Under the pieces are notes generated by a model. It saw only the letters and a list, made by a program, of their open reading frames with translations, was not told the origin of the DNA and did no database searches. Positions 42,505 to 55,026 of a stretch of 64,000 nt of DNA are shown piece by piece (within the stretch, counting starts at the first letter, position 1; each line of letters starts with the position of its first letter). This DNA comes from Lepraria neglecta (taxonomy: Eukaryota > Ascomycota > Lecanoromycetes > Lecanorales > Stereocaulaceae). The translations under genes were made by a program, and so were the position numbers. The DNA is taken from the NCBI GenBank assembly GCA_033220425.1, contig CM065646.1:5091501-5155500 (forward strand). Reading direction: 5' to 3'.

Positions 42505-42940
42505 TGTTAGAACCATGAGTTCTAACAGGACTGTCCTATAGGACAAGATACTACAGACAGGACTAGCAGCTGAAGCGATGAGCGCAACGAGCGCCGTGCG
42601 CTCATGGCGCTCAAGAATGATGAGCGCAATGAGCGCCGTGCGCTCATAACGCTCAATAGATGCTTGGCAGGATTTCTTATGTCTACATATACGGGGCTTT
42701 GCCCGTTGTTTGGAACAGTATGTTCAACTTGGTTCAACTTAGTAAACTATTACTTGGTTAATCTTCCTGGTAACTCCTTGCACTATACTTTACTAGTTAT
42801 CAACATAGAACGCATTAATTACCTACAACCACAAAGACTGCCATTCTCCTGAGTAACTCCTCTCCCACAGAAGCATAAGACATCTACACCCATACCCGGT
42901 TATCGCACCGTTAGGTTACTAACCGTCGTAGGTTATAACA
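42505..42940 (+). repeat. 5' LTR of element C
   Basis: 436 bp, containing two nested copies of GAGCGCCGTGCGCT (about 42587-42600 and 42629-42642), a local inverted/tandem motif. It is preceded by GGTAC. Confidence 0.9.
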
Positions 42941-45900
42941 CTTTGAACACCCTAAGGGATGAGTTCTTCAACAACTTCAGGCAGAAACCCTACCCCAAGC
43001 ACCTCAACGGTTACTAGCCAGAGATACTATACTATGGACGAAGGATCTGGAAAAAGGATTAAGGTTACAGTACCAGACCTGTACTACGGAGACAGGGATA
43101 AGCTTGAGCCATGGCTCACGCAAGTACAACTGTACCTTCTATTCCAGGGAGACTTACTCCTAGCAACCAGATATACCACCTTCGCCATATCGTACCTACG
43201 AGGACGGGCCCAAAAGTGGGTCGAACCTTTCCTAAAGAAGTATATAGAAGACGACGACGAAGACGGCGACATTAAGTCATAGATAGAAAGTATACCAAAG
43301 TTTATGGTTAAAATCCGCCGTATATTCGGACCTTCTAATAAGGTAAATGTAGTAACATGTATCATTCAGCATATAAAGCAAAAGAAGTCAGCGTCAGAGT
43401 TTTCAACTCAGTTTCAAACATACGCGACCAAAACAGGCTAGGATGATGATACACTGATAACAATATATTATCAAGGCCTCAAAGACAATGTTAAAGACGA
43501 GCTCATAAGATTCGGAGGAGTAATTAATACTCTGGACAGACTTATTAAAAATGCGATCGAAATCGATGACAAGCTGTTCGAACGATCCATAGAGAAGCGG
43601 TATGACGGAGGAGTTAGCGGAACCCGACACAAGGGATTCTTCTCGAAGACGAGGAATTACCGACAAGACTACAGGGAACACGATACTTACCGTGGTATAG
43701 TGCTGATAGAGATTAACTTTATTTAGATAGGAAAGAAGAAAGGAAACTTTAAAGGGAAAAAGTAGTACGGGGGAAAGAAAGCAATTACTTGCTATAGCTA
43801 TAGCAAACTGGGTCATATAGCTAGAGACTACAGGTCGAAGAATATAGTATACCGACCGCAGATTAATGTAATAGAAGGAGGACCTCTAGATAACGAGGAA
43901 GACTCCGAAGAAACATAGCTACTCCATGATATAGAAGAAATGAGTCAGGATTCGGAAGATGATACCTTCGAATCAGAATTCAATAAAGAAGTGTAGAGGT
44001 ATTACTATAGGGATGGTGACAGATCTCAACAGTATAAGACGGATCAGGAACAGCGGAAAGCTAGTCCGGAGAGACCAGCGTCGACACCTGAACCTAGATC
44101 TACTACATCCCAAGTAGAAGGAAAATTGCTAGAAATCAAAGAACCTCAATCGGACGAAGATAAATATAAACTCTTCGACGAGATCGAAAGCAAGGTATGA
44201 GGTATATTAAATAAGCAATTATCTGTAAAACCCAAATGGGACGAACCTATACAAGACTATCGATACGATAGGGAACATTAGTAGTATGGCGAGATTCTAT
44301 ATACTGAATGTGTACTGCCCGATTATTTAGTATATAGAGAGGAAAGGGGCCGTTTAGCGAAAGAACGTACAGTACCTTTACTTAAGAAAGCTTACTGTAG
44401 AGAGATATAGTAGTATAAGTGTAAGGAAGATAGGTATTAATGGTATCTTGTAAGTAAGAGGAAGTATTACTACTTCCTATACTTTACAGAGAAGTGGGAA
44501 AAGGAAAGAAATAACTTACTTAAAGTCTTCAAGAGAGGAGCTTACAACTAAGTACTATAGTATAGCTACCTATATGATAAATGTATTCCGTATAAGGGAA
44601 TAAAGGAAGTATACAGATTCCTACTATTACAGGGAAAAGAATAATCTCTCATGCTACGGGGAAGCATAAGGAGATTAATACGTTATTCCCCAAACAACAA
44701 TTATATTCCGCCCAGTACTATACTCATATTATTATACTAGTGAATATTAATAGATAGCGGACCGTAGCGATGATAGACAGCGGAGCTACGGGAAATTTCA
44801 TCTCAAGGAACTTGGTAGACTCAAGCGGCCTACCAACCTAAAAGAAGAAATTATCTTATAAGCTACGCCTGGCCGACGGGTTAGTATTCTTAACAGGGAA
44901 AGTAGAGGAGGAAACATGCTCCCTACTAGTAATAATTTAGTAACACTACAAGGAGATTACATTCGACATAGTTGGGATAGCCACTTATAATGTCATTTTA
45001 GGAATACCTTGGTTGAATAAATACAACCTAGAAATTAACTAGAAGACAAAAATACTTAAATTCGGATGATCTAGAAACGTTACCAGCATTAGACCTATCA
45101 GTCAATAGTAGATAATAATAGATAAGAGAAAGAACCGAAGACTGGTCGAAGCATATATTACTTCATTCTTAAACAATAAGGGCGACTTCTAAAAGAGAAG
45201 GCTCGACTCCTTAGTCACCAGCGAAGGTCAGCGGGATACTAAAGAGAGAGCTATTAAAGGAAAAGACGAACCTTCTACAATCCCTCGGGAATATAAACAG
45301 TAGGCATACCTATTCGAGGAAGAGACGAGCGCAAAAGCATTGCCTAAGCACTAGTTATAGGATCATGAGATCGAACTCGAACCTGGCAAGGCGCCAATAT
45401 TCGGACCTATCTATACATTATCAGAAAAGGAACTTACTATACTTCGCGGGTACATCGATAAGAACCTTAAGAAGGGATTTATTCGGGAATCCAAATCACT
45501 AGCAGGTTATCTAATCCTCTTCGCACCGAAGAAGGACGGAAGCTTAAGACTATACGTCGACTATCGAAAGTTGAACGACATTACCATCAAGAATCGTTAC
45601 CCTTTACCAAATATCAGCGAGCTACAGGATCGGCTCAGTAAGGCAAAGATATTCACAAAACTAGATCTCAGGGGCGTATATAACCTGATTTGGATAAAAG
45701 AAGGCGAAGAATAGAAAACTGCCTTCCAGACCAGATATAGCCATTATAAGTATCTAGTGATGCTGTTTGGACTTACCAACGCACCAGTAACCTGCCAAGC
45801 ACTTGTCAATAACGTCGTACAAGTATACTTAGATCGAATAGCGATAGTATACCTTGATGATATCTTGATCTACTCTAAGAAAAAGGAAGAACATATCAAG

Positions 45901-48658
45901 TATATACAGGACGTCATCGAATGCCTGTCGTAAGCGGGACTTCTCCTTAAACCGGAAAAGTGCGAATTTCACAGGGACTCTGTCGAGTTCCTAGGATTTG
46001 TGGTCAGTATAAAAGGTATTAGCATAAGCCTAGAAAAGATCAAAGCTATAGCGGAATGGCCTATACTACAGGACGTCAAAGCAGTATAAAGTTTCTTAGG
46101 ATTTGCTAACTTTAATAGAAAGTTTATTGAAGGCTACTTAAAGAAAGTACTTCTACTTACGGATATTACTAAGAAAGATATTGGATTCATATAGGGATAA
46201 GAACAATAAAGGTCGTTTAATACGTTAAAGAAAGCATGTACGGATCCACCAGTGCTCTGTACCTTTCAAGCTAACGAACCGGCTCGTATCGAAATAGACG
46301 CCTCGGATCTCGCAATAGGAGCATGCCTTTATTAAATGAAGGACCAAAAGTAGCATCCAGTTGCCTACTTTTCACGAAAGATGTTAGCAGTAGAACAAAA
46401 CTATGATATACACGATAAAGAACTACTTGCTATAGTATATACACTTCAAAATTAGAGAGTGTACGTAGAAAGCTACTCGAACTTAACCATCTTTACGGAT
46501 TATAAAAATCTTCTTAACTTTACAATAATAAAAGAGTTAAATAGAAGACAAGTTAGATGGTTAGAACTACTCAGATAATATAAGTTCAAGATAACCTATA
46601 CCCCAGGGAAAGATAATGGTCGAGTAGATGCGCTTAGTAGGCGATTAGACTATATAGAAGAGAAAAACGTCACGGAACGACCAATCCTAAAACAAGAAGC
46701 CGATAGATTATTGGTGCCGCACCAGGCATTAGTAATGACCCTTTGTATATTAGGACCTGATATGACTAACAGGATCGTAAAGGCTTATAACAACGATGCA
46801 TTCGCAACGAAGCTACGACAGGATCAACTAGATTTAGTATTGCTTAGATATTAGGAAAAAACTTATTTACCTGATACATACGTTGAAGAAGTGATCAGGG
46901 ATTACTACGATGACCTACTATAAGGTCACCCTAGAGTATCCAAGATAATGGAACTCCTAGGACGAGGATACGCAGCGCCAAGACTTCGGACGCGCGTTGA
47001 GCAATACATTAAGGAATGTATTCAATACCAGCAGAACAAGTCTATACGACACGCCAAGTATAGGTAAATTCAGTTTGCGCCTGTACCGGAGTCACTATGG
47101 GATAATATTATAATGGACTTTATGGTCAAACTACCACCTTTGAAGGATCCAGCAATGTAAGACACCTTTAATTCAATCATGGTCATTATAGATAAACTTA
47201 CGAAATATATAATTATAATACTATTCAAGGAGATATATAAGGTAGATCAGCTAGCCTTTGTACTACTCGACAAGCTGATAAGGGATCATAGTATACCGAA
47301 GTCGATAATATCTGATAGAGACAAGTTGTTCACTTCCAACTACTAGAGAACGCTGATCGTAGCGATTGGAACTAAACTTCGGATGTTAATAGCGTACTAT
47401 CTACAGACTGATAGACAAACGGAACGTGCAAATCAAACAATGGAAGCCTACCTAAGATATTATGTGAACCTAAAATAAGATAACTAGGTTTTACTACTTC
47501 TAATAGTATAACTAGCGTATAACGATAAAAGATCAGACATGATAGGTCTGACACCATTCTTCGCCAACCATAGAAAGAATGTAAACATATTTCTGCAAGC
47601 TAGGGACGGACCTAACGCAGAAAAAGCCTTAGTTAAGGTAGAAGAGCTAAAGAATTTATATAAGGATATATAGAGGACGATTGAGAGCTCTAATAATAAG
47701 TTAAAGGAATAAGTCAATAGTAAAAGAAAGAATATTCCTCAGCTGAAAGAGGGGGATAAAGTATACCTCTTAATAAAAAACATGAAGATAACGAGACCAA
47801 GTAAGAAATTAGATTACGTCAAGGTCGGACTATTCTTGATCAAGAAGGTAAAAGGGGCCGTTAACTATAAACTCGAGCTTCTACTTGACGCCAAAGTATA
47901 TCCGGTATTCCATATCTCACTTCTGGAGCCAGCAAACTCCAATATACTACTCCAAGAAACGTTTCATTATAATATTAAGGAAGAAACAGAGTATAAGGTC
48001 GAGAGGATCCTAGATAGAAGAAATCAGTTCTACCTGGTTAAATAGAAAGGGTACGACGAAACGGAAAGTACCTAGGAACCTCTTAGGAACCTTGCGGGGA
48101 ATTGCGGGGAACGCCTGTAAGAGTTTTATCGGAGATAAGAGAAGACCAGTCGAAACTCTCGGGGCCCTCTAGGCCGGGGGGGAGGTCGAACTGCTCGGAG
48201 CCGACGTTGAATAACAAGCCGTCAGGGGTATTAGAAGGAAGACCCTTGTCCTTCTCCAACTCCTCGATATTCTATAACTCGCGCTTAACCAACTTTCTCT
48301 CTTTATCCTGAACTTAGTCAAATTATAATTAAAGGCGTATAAGTTTCGCCTACGTTTCTTTTATTTCTGACCAAGTATCGTCGCGAACTTTCTTAATACG
48401 ACGCATCTTATCGACGGATATAACTAGGTCACACTTCTTACCCGCAGCAACGTAGTTAGAACAATAATCTGAACGGACGCCCACCAAGCATTACCTATTA
48501 CCCTTTATATAGAGAGTACAAGGATATATCACGAATCTGGATAATTTACTAGAGAGTTCTTTACAACGGACGATAGGATCTTTGGAACGGATATTTCGAC
48601 GAGGAGGTATGAAGGATGGATAGTTTCTCGGGACGAGAAATCTAAAGGAGGGGGCTAG

Positions 48659-49094
48659 TGTTAGAACCATGAGTTCTAACAGGACTGTCCTGTAGGACAA
48701 GATACTACAGACAGGACTAGCAGCTGAAGCGATGAGCGCAACGAGCGCCGTGCGCTTATGGCGCTCAAGAATGATGAGCGTAATGAGCGCCGTGCGCTCA
48801 TAACGCTCAACAGATGCTTGGCAGGATTTCTTATATCTACATATACGGGGCTTTGCCCGTTGTTTGGAACAGTGTGTTCAACTTGGTTCAACTTGGTAAA
48901 CCATTACTTGGTTAATCTTCCTAGTAACTCCTTGCACTATACTTTACTAGTTATCAATATAGAACGCATTGATTACCTACAACCACAAAGACTACCATTC
49001 TCCTGAGTAACTCCTCTCCCACAGAAGCATAAGACATCTACACCCATACCCGGTTATCGCACCGTTAGGTTACTAACCGTCGTGGGTCGTAACA
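48659..49094 (+). repeat. 3' LTR of element C
   Basis: A 436-bp copy of the 5' LTR, followed by the GGTAC target duplication. Open frames seen in either LTR are the same chance frame repeated. Confidence 0.9.
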
Positions 49095-52000
49095 GGTACC
49101 TCTAGATATAGTAATTATATCCCTCTGTATATTAAAGACTACTCAGGCGTACAAGTCTATATCTTTAGTAGCTACTCGGGCGTACGAGTCTATACCTTTA
49201 AAGACTACTCGGGCGTACGAGTCTATATCTAGGGTACCTTTAGATACAATATTTATATCCCTCTACACTATACCTCTAAATATAATATCTATACTTCTCT
49301 ATATATTGGAGACTACTCGGGCGTGCGAGTCTATATCTCTTTTGGGTAGTAATATCTTTATTAACTCTGTTAGAGGAGCCGTTATATAACTAAACCCCTT
49401 AATAAACCTGTAATAGAAATTCGCAAAGCCTACGAAGACCTGAATCTCTCGAACAGAATTTAGTTCTGGCCAGTTCTTAACTAACTGGATACGGTCTTCC
49501 TCTATACTCACCCCTGTAGGGGCGATAATATAGCCTAGGAAGTATACCTTATCTATACCGAAACGACACTTCTAAAGATTAATAAATAGGCTATACTATC
49601 TCAATTTATCTAGAACCCACTTTATAGCCTCGACGTACTTAGTACTAATATCTTACGTATAAATAAGAATATTATCAAGGTAAACAATATAAAAGATATC
49701 TAGCTTTTCGGCTAATACTTGATTAATATATACTTGGAACGTTATAGGGGCATTTATAAGCCTAAATAGTAAGACTTAGTACTCGAAGTAACTATAACGT
49801 GTTCTAAACGCAGTCTTCTACTTATTACCCTTCTTGATATAAAGGCGGTAATACGTAGCAGTTAGATCTAATTAAGTATACCTCTTAGCTATAGCTAGGC
49901 GATTAATAGATTCTCTGACGAGGGGAAGAGGGTACTAATTCTTAATCGTGATTATATTCAGTCCTCGATAGTCTATATAGAGGCGCAGACCTCTACCGGG
50001 CTTTCGTACAAAGAGGATTAGTAACCCCGTCAGCGATATAGATAGCCGTATAAAGCCGTTAGCAAGGTTACTCTTAATATAGCCTCGTAAGGTCTCGAGC
50101 TCTATCTCGTTCAGGTTATAGATGGGACTATAGAGCGTCGCTCGTCTATAAGATTAATAGCGTGATCTACAGGTCCGTGCTCTAGTAACCCTGTAGTACT
50201 ACTATCCGAAAAGATATTAGAGTACTCGCTATACTCCGGCGGTATTTGTACTGTCTTAGTGGCAGTACTACTTGCCTGACCGATATATACACGACGATAC
50301 CTATGGACCGGAGGCTCGTTAGCGTTTACTACTTAACGTATATATATAATAAAATAGTATACTTCCTTACTAATAGTAAGCCGAGCGAACTCCTTTAGAT
50401 CTATAATATCTACTCGACAAGTAGTCGTGAGAGCTACTACCGCAGTATAGATCCTCTACCGGAATAACTTCTTAACCTAATCAATGTCTGGATTCGCTAT
50501 GGTTAGCTATAGTATACTAAGAATTATTCGGGTGTCGATGTCTATAGCGAGAAAGGTGTCCTGAAAGTAGCGGACTCGGCCTTATTCGTCCTCTTGCTAG
50601 AATTCGATATAGTATATCCCGTAGGTCTTTACTGCCTCTCTATAGATCGTACTCAGCCTAATATTAGTATTAAGTACTAGTAAGCCTATCTTCTAGGCGC
50701 TTATACGGTTAATGATATTTACTTTAGTACTACTATCTGCTAGTATACTAAAAGTCTTGGTCTTACCCTTTATATTCAGTACTAGGGTATTACTAATAAA
50801 GATACTATCCATCTTTAATAGTTCCTTGATTCGCTGGGTTACAGCGTGAACCTTTACCGCCTATACCCTTGTATTAATAATAGGTTCTACCTTGGTAGCT
50901 GGCGGGGTATTCGATTCAACGTTCGACTTAGTATTCGATTCGATATTCGACTCGGTATTCGACTCGATATTCAACTTAGTATTCGACTTAATATTCTAAC
51001 TCGGACTAGCGTTGCCTGATAAGATATCTATTAGCTCGGATTCATCGACGGGGGGAGTCATTATAATTACTCCTCGTATAGGTATAGCGGTCGGAGCCAT
51101 TGCTATACCTACTTGTTTTTTGCTATATCGAGTATTGCTTAGGTATTATACAATATTTATTCCTTTACTATATAATCGCGCGTCTTGTATCTAGATAACC
51201 CGTATTTGAAGTACGCCTGATCTTTCTACCGGCGGTCCCGGATATCTTTAGATAATTTATCCTTCTATATAACGAAGGGAGGCTTATTACCTAAGTCCTT
51301 CTTACTATTACGACCCTTCTTCTAATTATAATTGGCTATTCGGTCGGATTTATTATCCTTCTTCAAAACTTGGGGTTTCGTAGACCCCTCGGGACGAGAC
51401 TTATCTCTCTATCCGTCCTTCTGCGTATATATTCTTACCATTTTCTTATATCGGTGAACCTGATACAATAGTTCGTGTATAGTCTTTGGCCTAGGAATTA
51501 GCTCGTCTAGCTTTATCCTGTACTCCTAAAGTAGTCGTACTCGGAAGTAGTCGAAGAATTATTAATCAGTAAAAGATTATTCCCTGTCAAGGGCCCTAAG
51601 GCGAATATACAGCTTGTACGTGTAGTTATAATACTTATTAACCGAATCGCCCTTTCGCTGCCTTGCGTTTACCAGTTTCTAGCTACCTTCTGTATACGCC
51701 TCGTCTTTATCGCCCTCGAGGAACTTATATAATAATATCTTGAAATATGTCTACGAGTTAGCCTCTACCGGGAACTATAGTAACCAAGACTTCCAGTCAG
51801 TCTTAGCTCTATCCTCTAGGAAGCCTATAGCGTAAGCGACTTTCTTCTTTGTTTCCTCCCTTTAATATACTTAGCCCGCTAGTATCTCGCCTTCAGGGTC
51901 TTCTTGCTTAAAGCCCTTAGTATTAAACTAACGCTCGTATTCGTATAGAAAGTCGTCTAGTTCCTCCGGAGTATTACCCTTATATAGCTTTAGGTCTTTT

Positions 52001-52395
52001 ATCTTCAGGCTTAGGATCAATCTCTTTACTATCCCTTACGTCTCGAAACTTAATAAGGCCTATTAACGGTATATCTGATAGGCCTGAAACGCCGTATACT
52101 CCTCGGTATTCACCTATATTATACTGGCACCGGCTTCTTCGCCCGCGTCGGCTCCTCTAAGCGTACTATCACTAGGATCCGATCTGAGTTATTATCTTAC
52201 TCCCGCTAAGGAAGCTATTACAATTTATAGTTAACTGTTCGATTCGATATTCGATTCGAATTTTAACTAACTGGCTCGACGCCGGTATCAATCGGTAGGT
52301 AGCGGTGACAGTGGTTATAGCGTTGGTCGGTTATTAGACGGGCATACCACCCTTACTATCGTGTCGATAATAGCGAGAGTTTCAGGATTCAGAAA

Positions 52396-52620
52396 TATAA
52401 CGGGGTCTAGGCATGCGTAACTAAGTAACTGGTGGATTTGCTACTAGATAGACTGAATCCTGAGGAACTCAGGCAGGAGTCCTTAGAGACAACACATTTT
52501 TCGAGGGAGATTGCACCCTCGCATCAAGCCGATCCACTATGCGACTTGCGCTATCGTATAGCCGTACCAGAGGGATAGTCTCCCGAACCTGGTCTAGCAT
52601 CTCCATGGTCAGCCCTTACA
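52396..52620 (-). repeat. LTR of element B (right)
   Basis: A 225-bp partner of 39641-39865, followed by the AGCCT target duplication and then by the rest of the pogo-type transposon. Confidence 0.86.
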
Positions 52621-54569
52621 AGCCTCCCTAACCTCCCCTTCTTAATTTCTATCACCTCCTCTTTAGCAGTAGAATTTTTAATTATAACTATATCTTCCTG
52701 TATTAGTATAGCGGGAATCTTCTTCTTATACCCTTTGGCTTACTCTTTAAGGCCTGTTTAGATCTATTATATAGCCTGCTTAGCAAGCCTTGCCTCCTCT
52801 TTAGCAGCCTTCTTTTCCTTTAATACTTAAGCCTTCTAGAATTAAGCTTATTACCTCTTAACCTTCCTCTAGGCTACTTTTATAGCCTTAGCCTCCTTTT
52901 ATATCTATCTTTCTTCTTTCTCTATTATTTTTTACTCTATAAGCTTAGCTTTCTTATCCTCTTTAACTACTATAAACTCTCTAGCCTATTATATTTTAGT
53001 TAGACTAAACTATAAGCTTTTTAAATTATCTCTAAGTATATTAAATAGTAGCTTAGTATATATTCTTTTCTTCTTTTTAATAAATACTACCCTCCTAAGA
53101 CCTTAGTTTTCTACTTCAAGGATTAAGTTCTTAGCTATAAGCTATTCCAGGGTATTTAAGAGCTTGCGGACTTCTAGCCTAATTATATTACTAACTACTA
53201 ATTTAATAAGGCGATATACCTTAATCTAATTATTATCTAAGAGGGCAGTTAAGCTTAGAGAGCTACTTAAATTATATATTATTAATCGTCTTTCTTAAAG
53301 TTTACTTAGAATTTACTCTAGATTAAAAGGAAGTAGGCCTGTCTTTAACTACCTATTTACTATATTCTTTAGACTAAATACTTATAAATAAGCAGGCCAA
53401 AATAAGCCAAAGAAGTATCCCTTGTTTAGCTTACAAAGCCCTTATATATTATATATCTATTAATTAAGTTATTATAAGTAGTAGTTTGCTAAAGGACTAA
53501 ATAAGCTTATATCTAGTAGCTATAGCCGATAAGTTAAATATAGAGGATATACGGCTATAATAATCTTATATTAATCGCACCAGTCTAAGAACGGTATATT
53601 TAGATAGCTTCTATACCTATTAACTAGAAGAAGCCTATAGTCTCTCCTATTCCGTGCCTTTCCCTTAGTATACCTATTAAAAACCTCAGTTAACTAAGAG
53701 ATACCTAATAAGTTATTAGTCTAGCCAGTAGGAGAAGATATAAAATAGGCTTCCTAGTTATTGAAATCCTCTAGCCAGGAGTCTTATATATTATCTATTT
53801 TAGCTTAGTAGATAATAGATAGTAGGAGATAGGATCTATCTATAGAAATTATAGCTACGACTATAATCTATTCCCTGTTCCTATCCTAGCTAGTACCTCT
53901 TATTTTAGGACCTTTAGAGAATACCCTCTTAGTCTTCTAAAGGATACTAATTAAGAAGCCTTTCTTATCTATATTATATATATTTTCTAGGAGTATATTA
54001 TATTAAGCTATTTTCGAAGCTATCTACTCTATATTAATATAAGAATATTACTATTTAGGATTAATTACCTTCTTAAAATAGAGGTTATATTTATAATAAT
54101 TATCTGCTTTCTTCCTATTAAGATTAAAGCCTAGTTAGAATCCTAAGTCGAGTTCCTTCCTGTTCCGTTCTATATAGCGGGAAACCTAATTCTTTACCGG
54201 CTTAGTTTTATAGATATCTTTAGTAAAATTACGTACTATAGCAGGAGTAGGAGGAAAACCTCGGAGTATAAGCTTATTAATATACTTAGTAAGGGTTTTC
54301 TCTTACTGCGTTATAAGTAATCGAGCTTTATTAGCTTTCTCGTCTATAGTACCTATAATACCTCTATAACGCCGTGAGAGTATGGTCCTGTTAATACCGA
54401 ATAATCTGGTAGTGGCAGTGTAATTAGGTGACTTCTGGGATTCTAATACCTCCAGGGCGTCCTCAATTAGACTTATATTGATTAAGATATCGGGTGTTGA
54501 AATTTTTCGCGTTGTTGTTGGTGGGGTGTGCGGATAGTGGGACCGTGCGCGTACTGGGGCTTACTCCTA

Positions 54570-55026
54570 TAGCCGTCGGCGGAATCCGAATAGAATACTT
54601 TGATAGAGAAATCGGCGTATGTAAAGTGGGTACAATCGATGCGGGAACGGTGGTCGCTCCGCCCCATCTACGTACGTAACCCTGTTTGACTCGCTTTCTT
54701 ACCAAAAGGATTCAGCTACGGTCCCTTGATCCTCGCGTTTCAATTTCAGCTGAAATGTCACCGTTTAATCACACCTTATTACCGCTTTGTCGTCGCGAGG
54801 TGAGCGGTAATATTTTGACCACCTGTGAAAGATCCAATTGCTTTCCCAGCAACTGTCTCCACACCTATGCACGCAATCCAGAACACATCGCCGTGATGGC
54901 CAGTCCCTAGTGAAAGACAATCGACTCCGATGCTTTGACCTCGCCAACCTTCCCTATTCCAATGATCATTTCCCTCAAGTTGTTCAATCGACCAGCACCA
55001 CTCGGTATCACATACCTTCTTAGACC
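54570..55026. promoter_or_regulatory. promoter region of the P450 gene, edge of the transposon block
   Basis: Composition returns to that of genic DNA. The frames here overlap on both strands and show no domain. The interval must hold the P450 promoter. I could not find the missing right end of the Tc1/mariner copy in it. Confidence 0.4.

Larger units (their letters stand above)
42505..49094 (+). mobile_element. degraded Gypsy-type LTR retrotransposon C (fossil)
   Basis: 436-bp LTRs (42505-42940 and 48659-49094) begin TGTTAGAACCATGAG and end with AACA. The target duplication GGTAC is at 42500-42504 and 49095-49099. A purine tract AAAGGAGGGGGCTAG abuts the right LTR, so the element is plus-oriented. 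Parts in order: gag from about 42959, a zinc-knuckle region near 43790, protease near 44760 (IDSGATGNFIS), reverse transcriptase about 45400-46200 (with YLDDILIYS), RNase H about 46250-46700, integrase about 46850-47650, and a C-terminal domain about 47750-48090. The order RT, RNase H, integrase defines Gypsy/Ty3. There are dozens of breaks; LTRs differ by about 3 percent, all transitions, so it was hit by RIP after insertion. It is inserted in element B. Confidence 0.88.
39641..52620 (-). mobile_element. decayed Gypsy-type LTR retrotransposon B (fossil)
   Basis: 225-bp LTRs at 39641-39865 and 52396-52620, and the target duplication AGCCT on both sides (39636-39640 and 52621-52625). A purine tract adjoining the left LTR (complement of CCTCTCTTTTC) and pol motifs place it on the minus strand. 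Parts from 5' to 3': gag region about 51000-52350, protease and reverse transcriptase about 49100-50900 (with VGFANFYYRFIKGFS near 49400), then after the insertion of element C, RNase H and integrase about 40800-42480 and a C-terminal domain about 40150-40800. It is heavily degraded, with dozens of breaks. The LTRs differ by roughly 7-8 percent, essentially all transitions. Without element C it is about 6.4 kb. It is the oldest of the three Gypsy-type copies by LTR divergence, subject to RIP. Confidence 0.83.
39443..54567 (-). mobile_element. decayed pogo/Fot1-type DNA transposon, split by LTR element B
   Basis: The two ends are inverted repeats: left from 39443 (GGAGTAAGCCCCAGTACGCG, then CACGG) and right ending at 54567 (its complement), each flanked by TA. 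The right TIR extends to about 54526 with scattered differences. The transposase is read on minus from about 54480 to 52640: an N-terminal block resembling DALEVLESQKSPNYTATTRL, FGINRTILSRR and TPAIVRNF (psq and CENP-B-type helix-turn-helix), then a DDE_1 region that is almost unreadable. Stops are frequent and TA dinucleotides abundant, as after RIP. The C-terminal portion is cut at 52626 by element B, whose other flank continues at 39640. Confidence 0.75.

Noticed and set aside
42522-42852. Two small genes (71 and 82 aa), repeated at 48676-49006
   Set aside because: They are chance frames within the two LTRs of element C.
54494-54679. A 61-aa plus-strand protein and overlapping minus frames
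   Set aside because: They cover the right TIR of the pogo-type element and its flank, with frames open on both strands and no domain.
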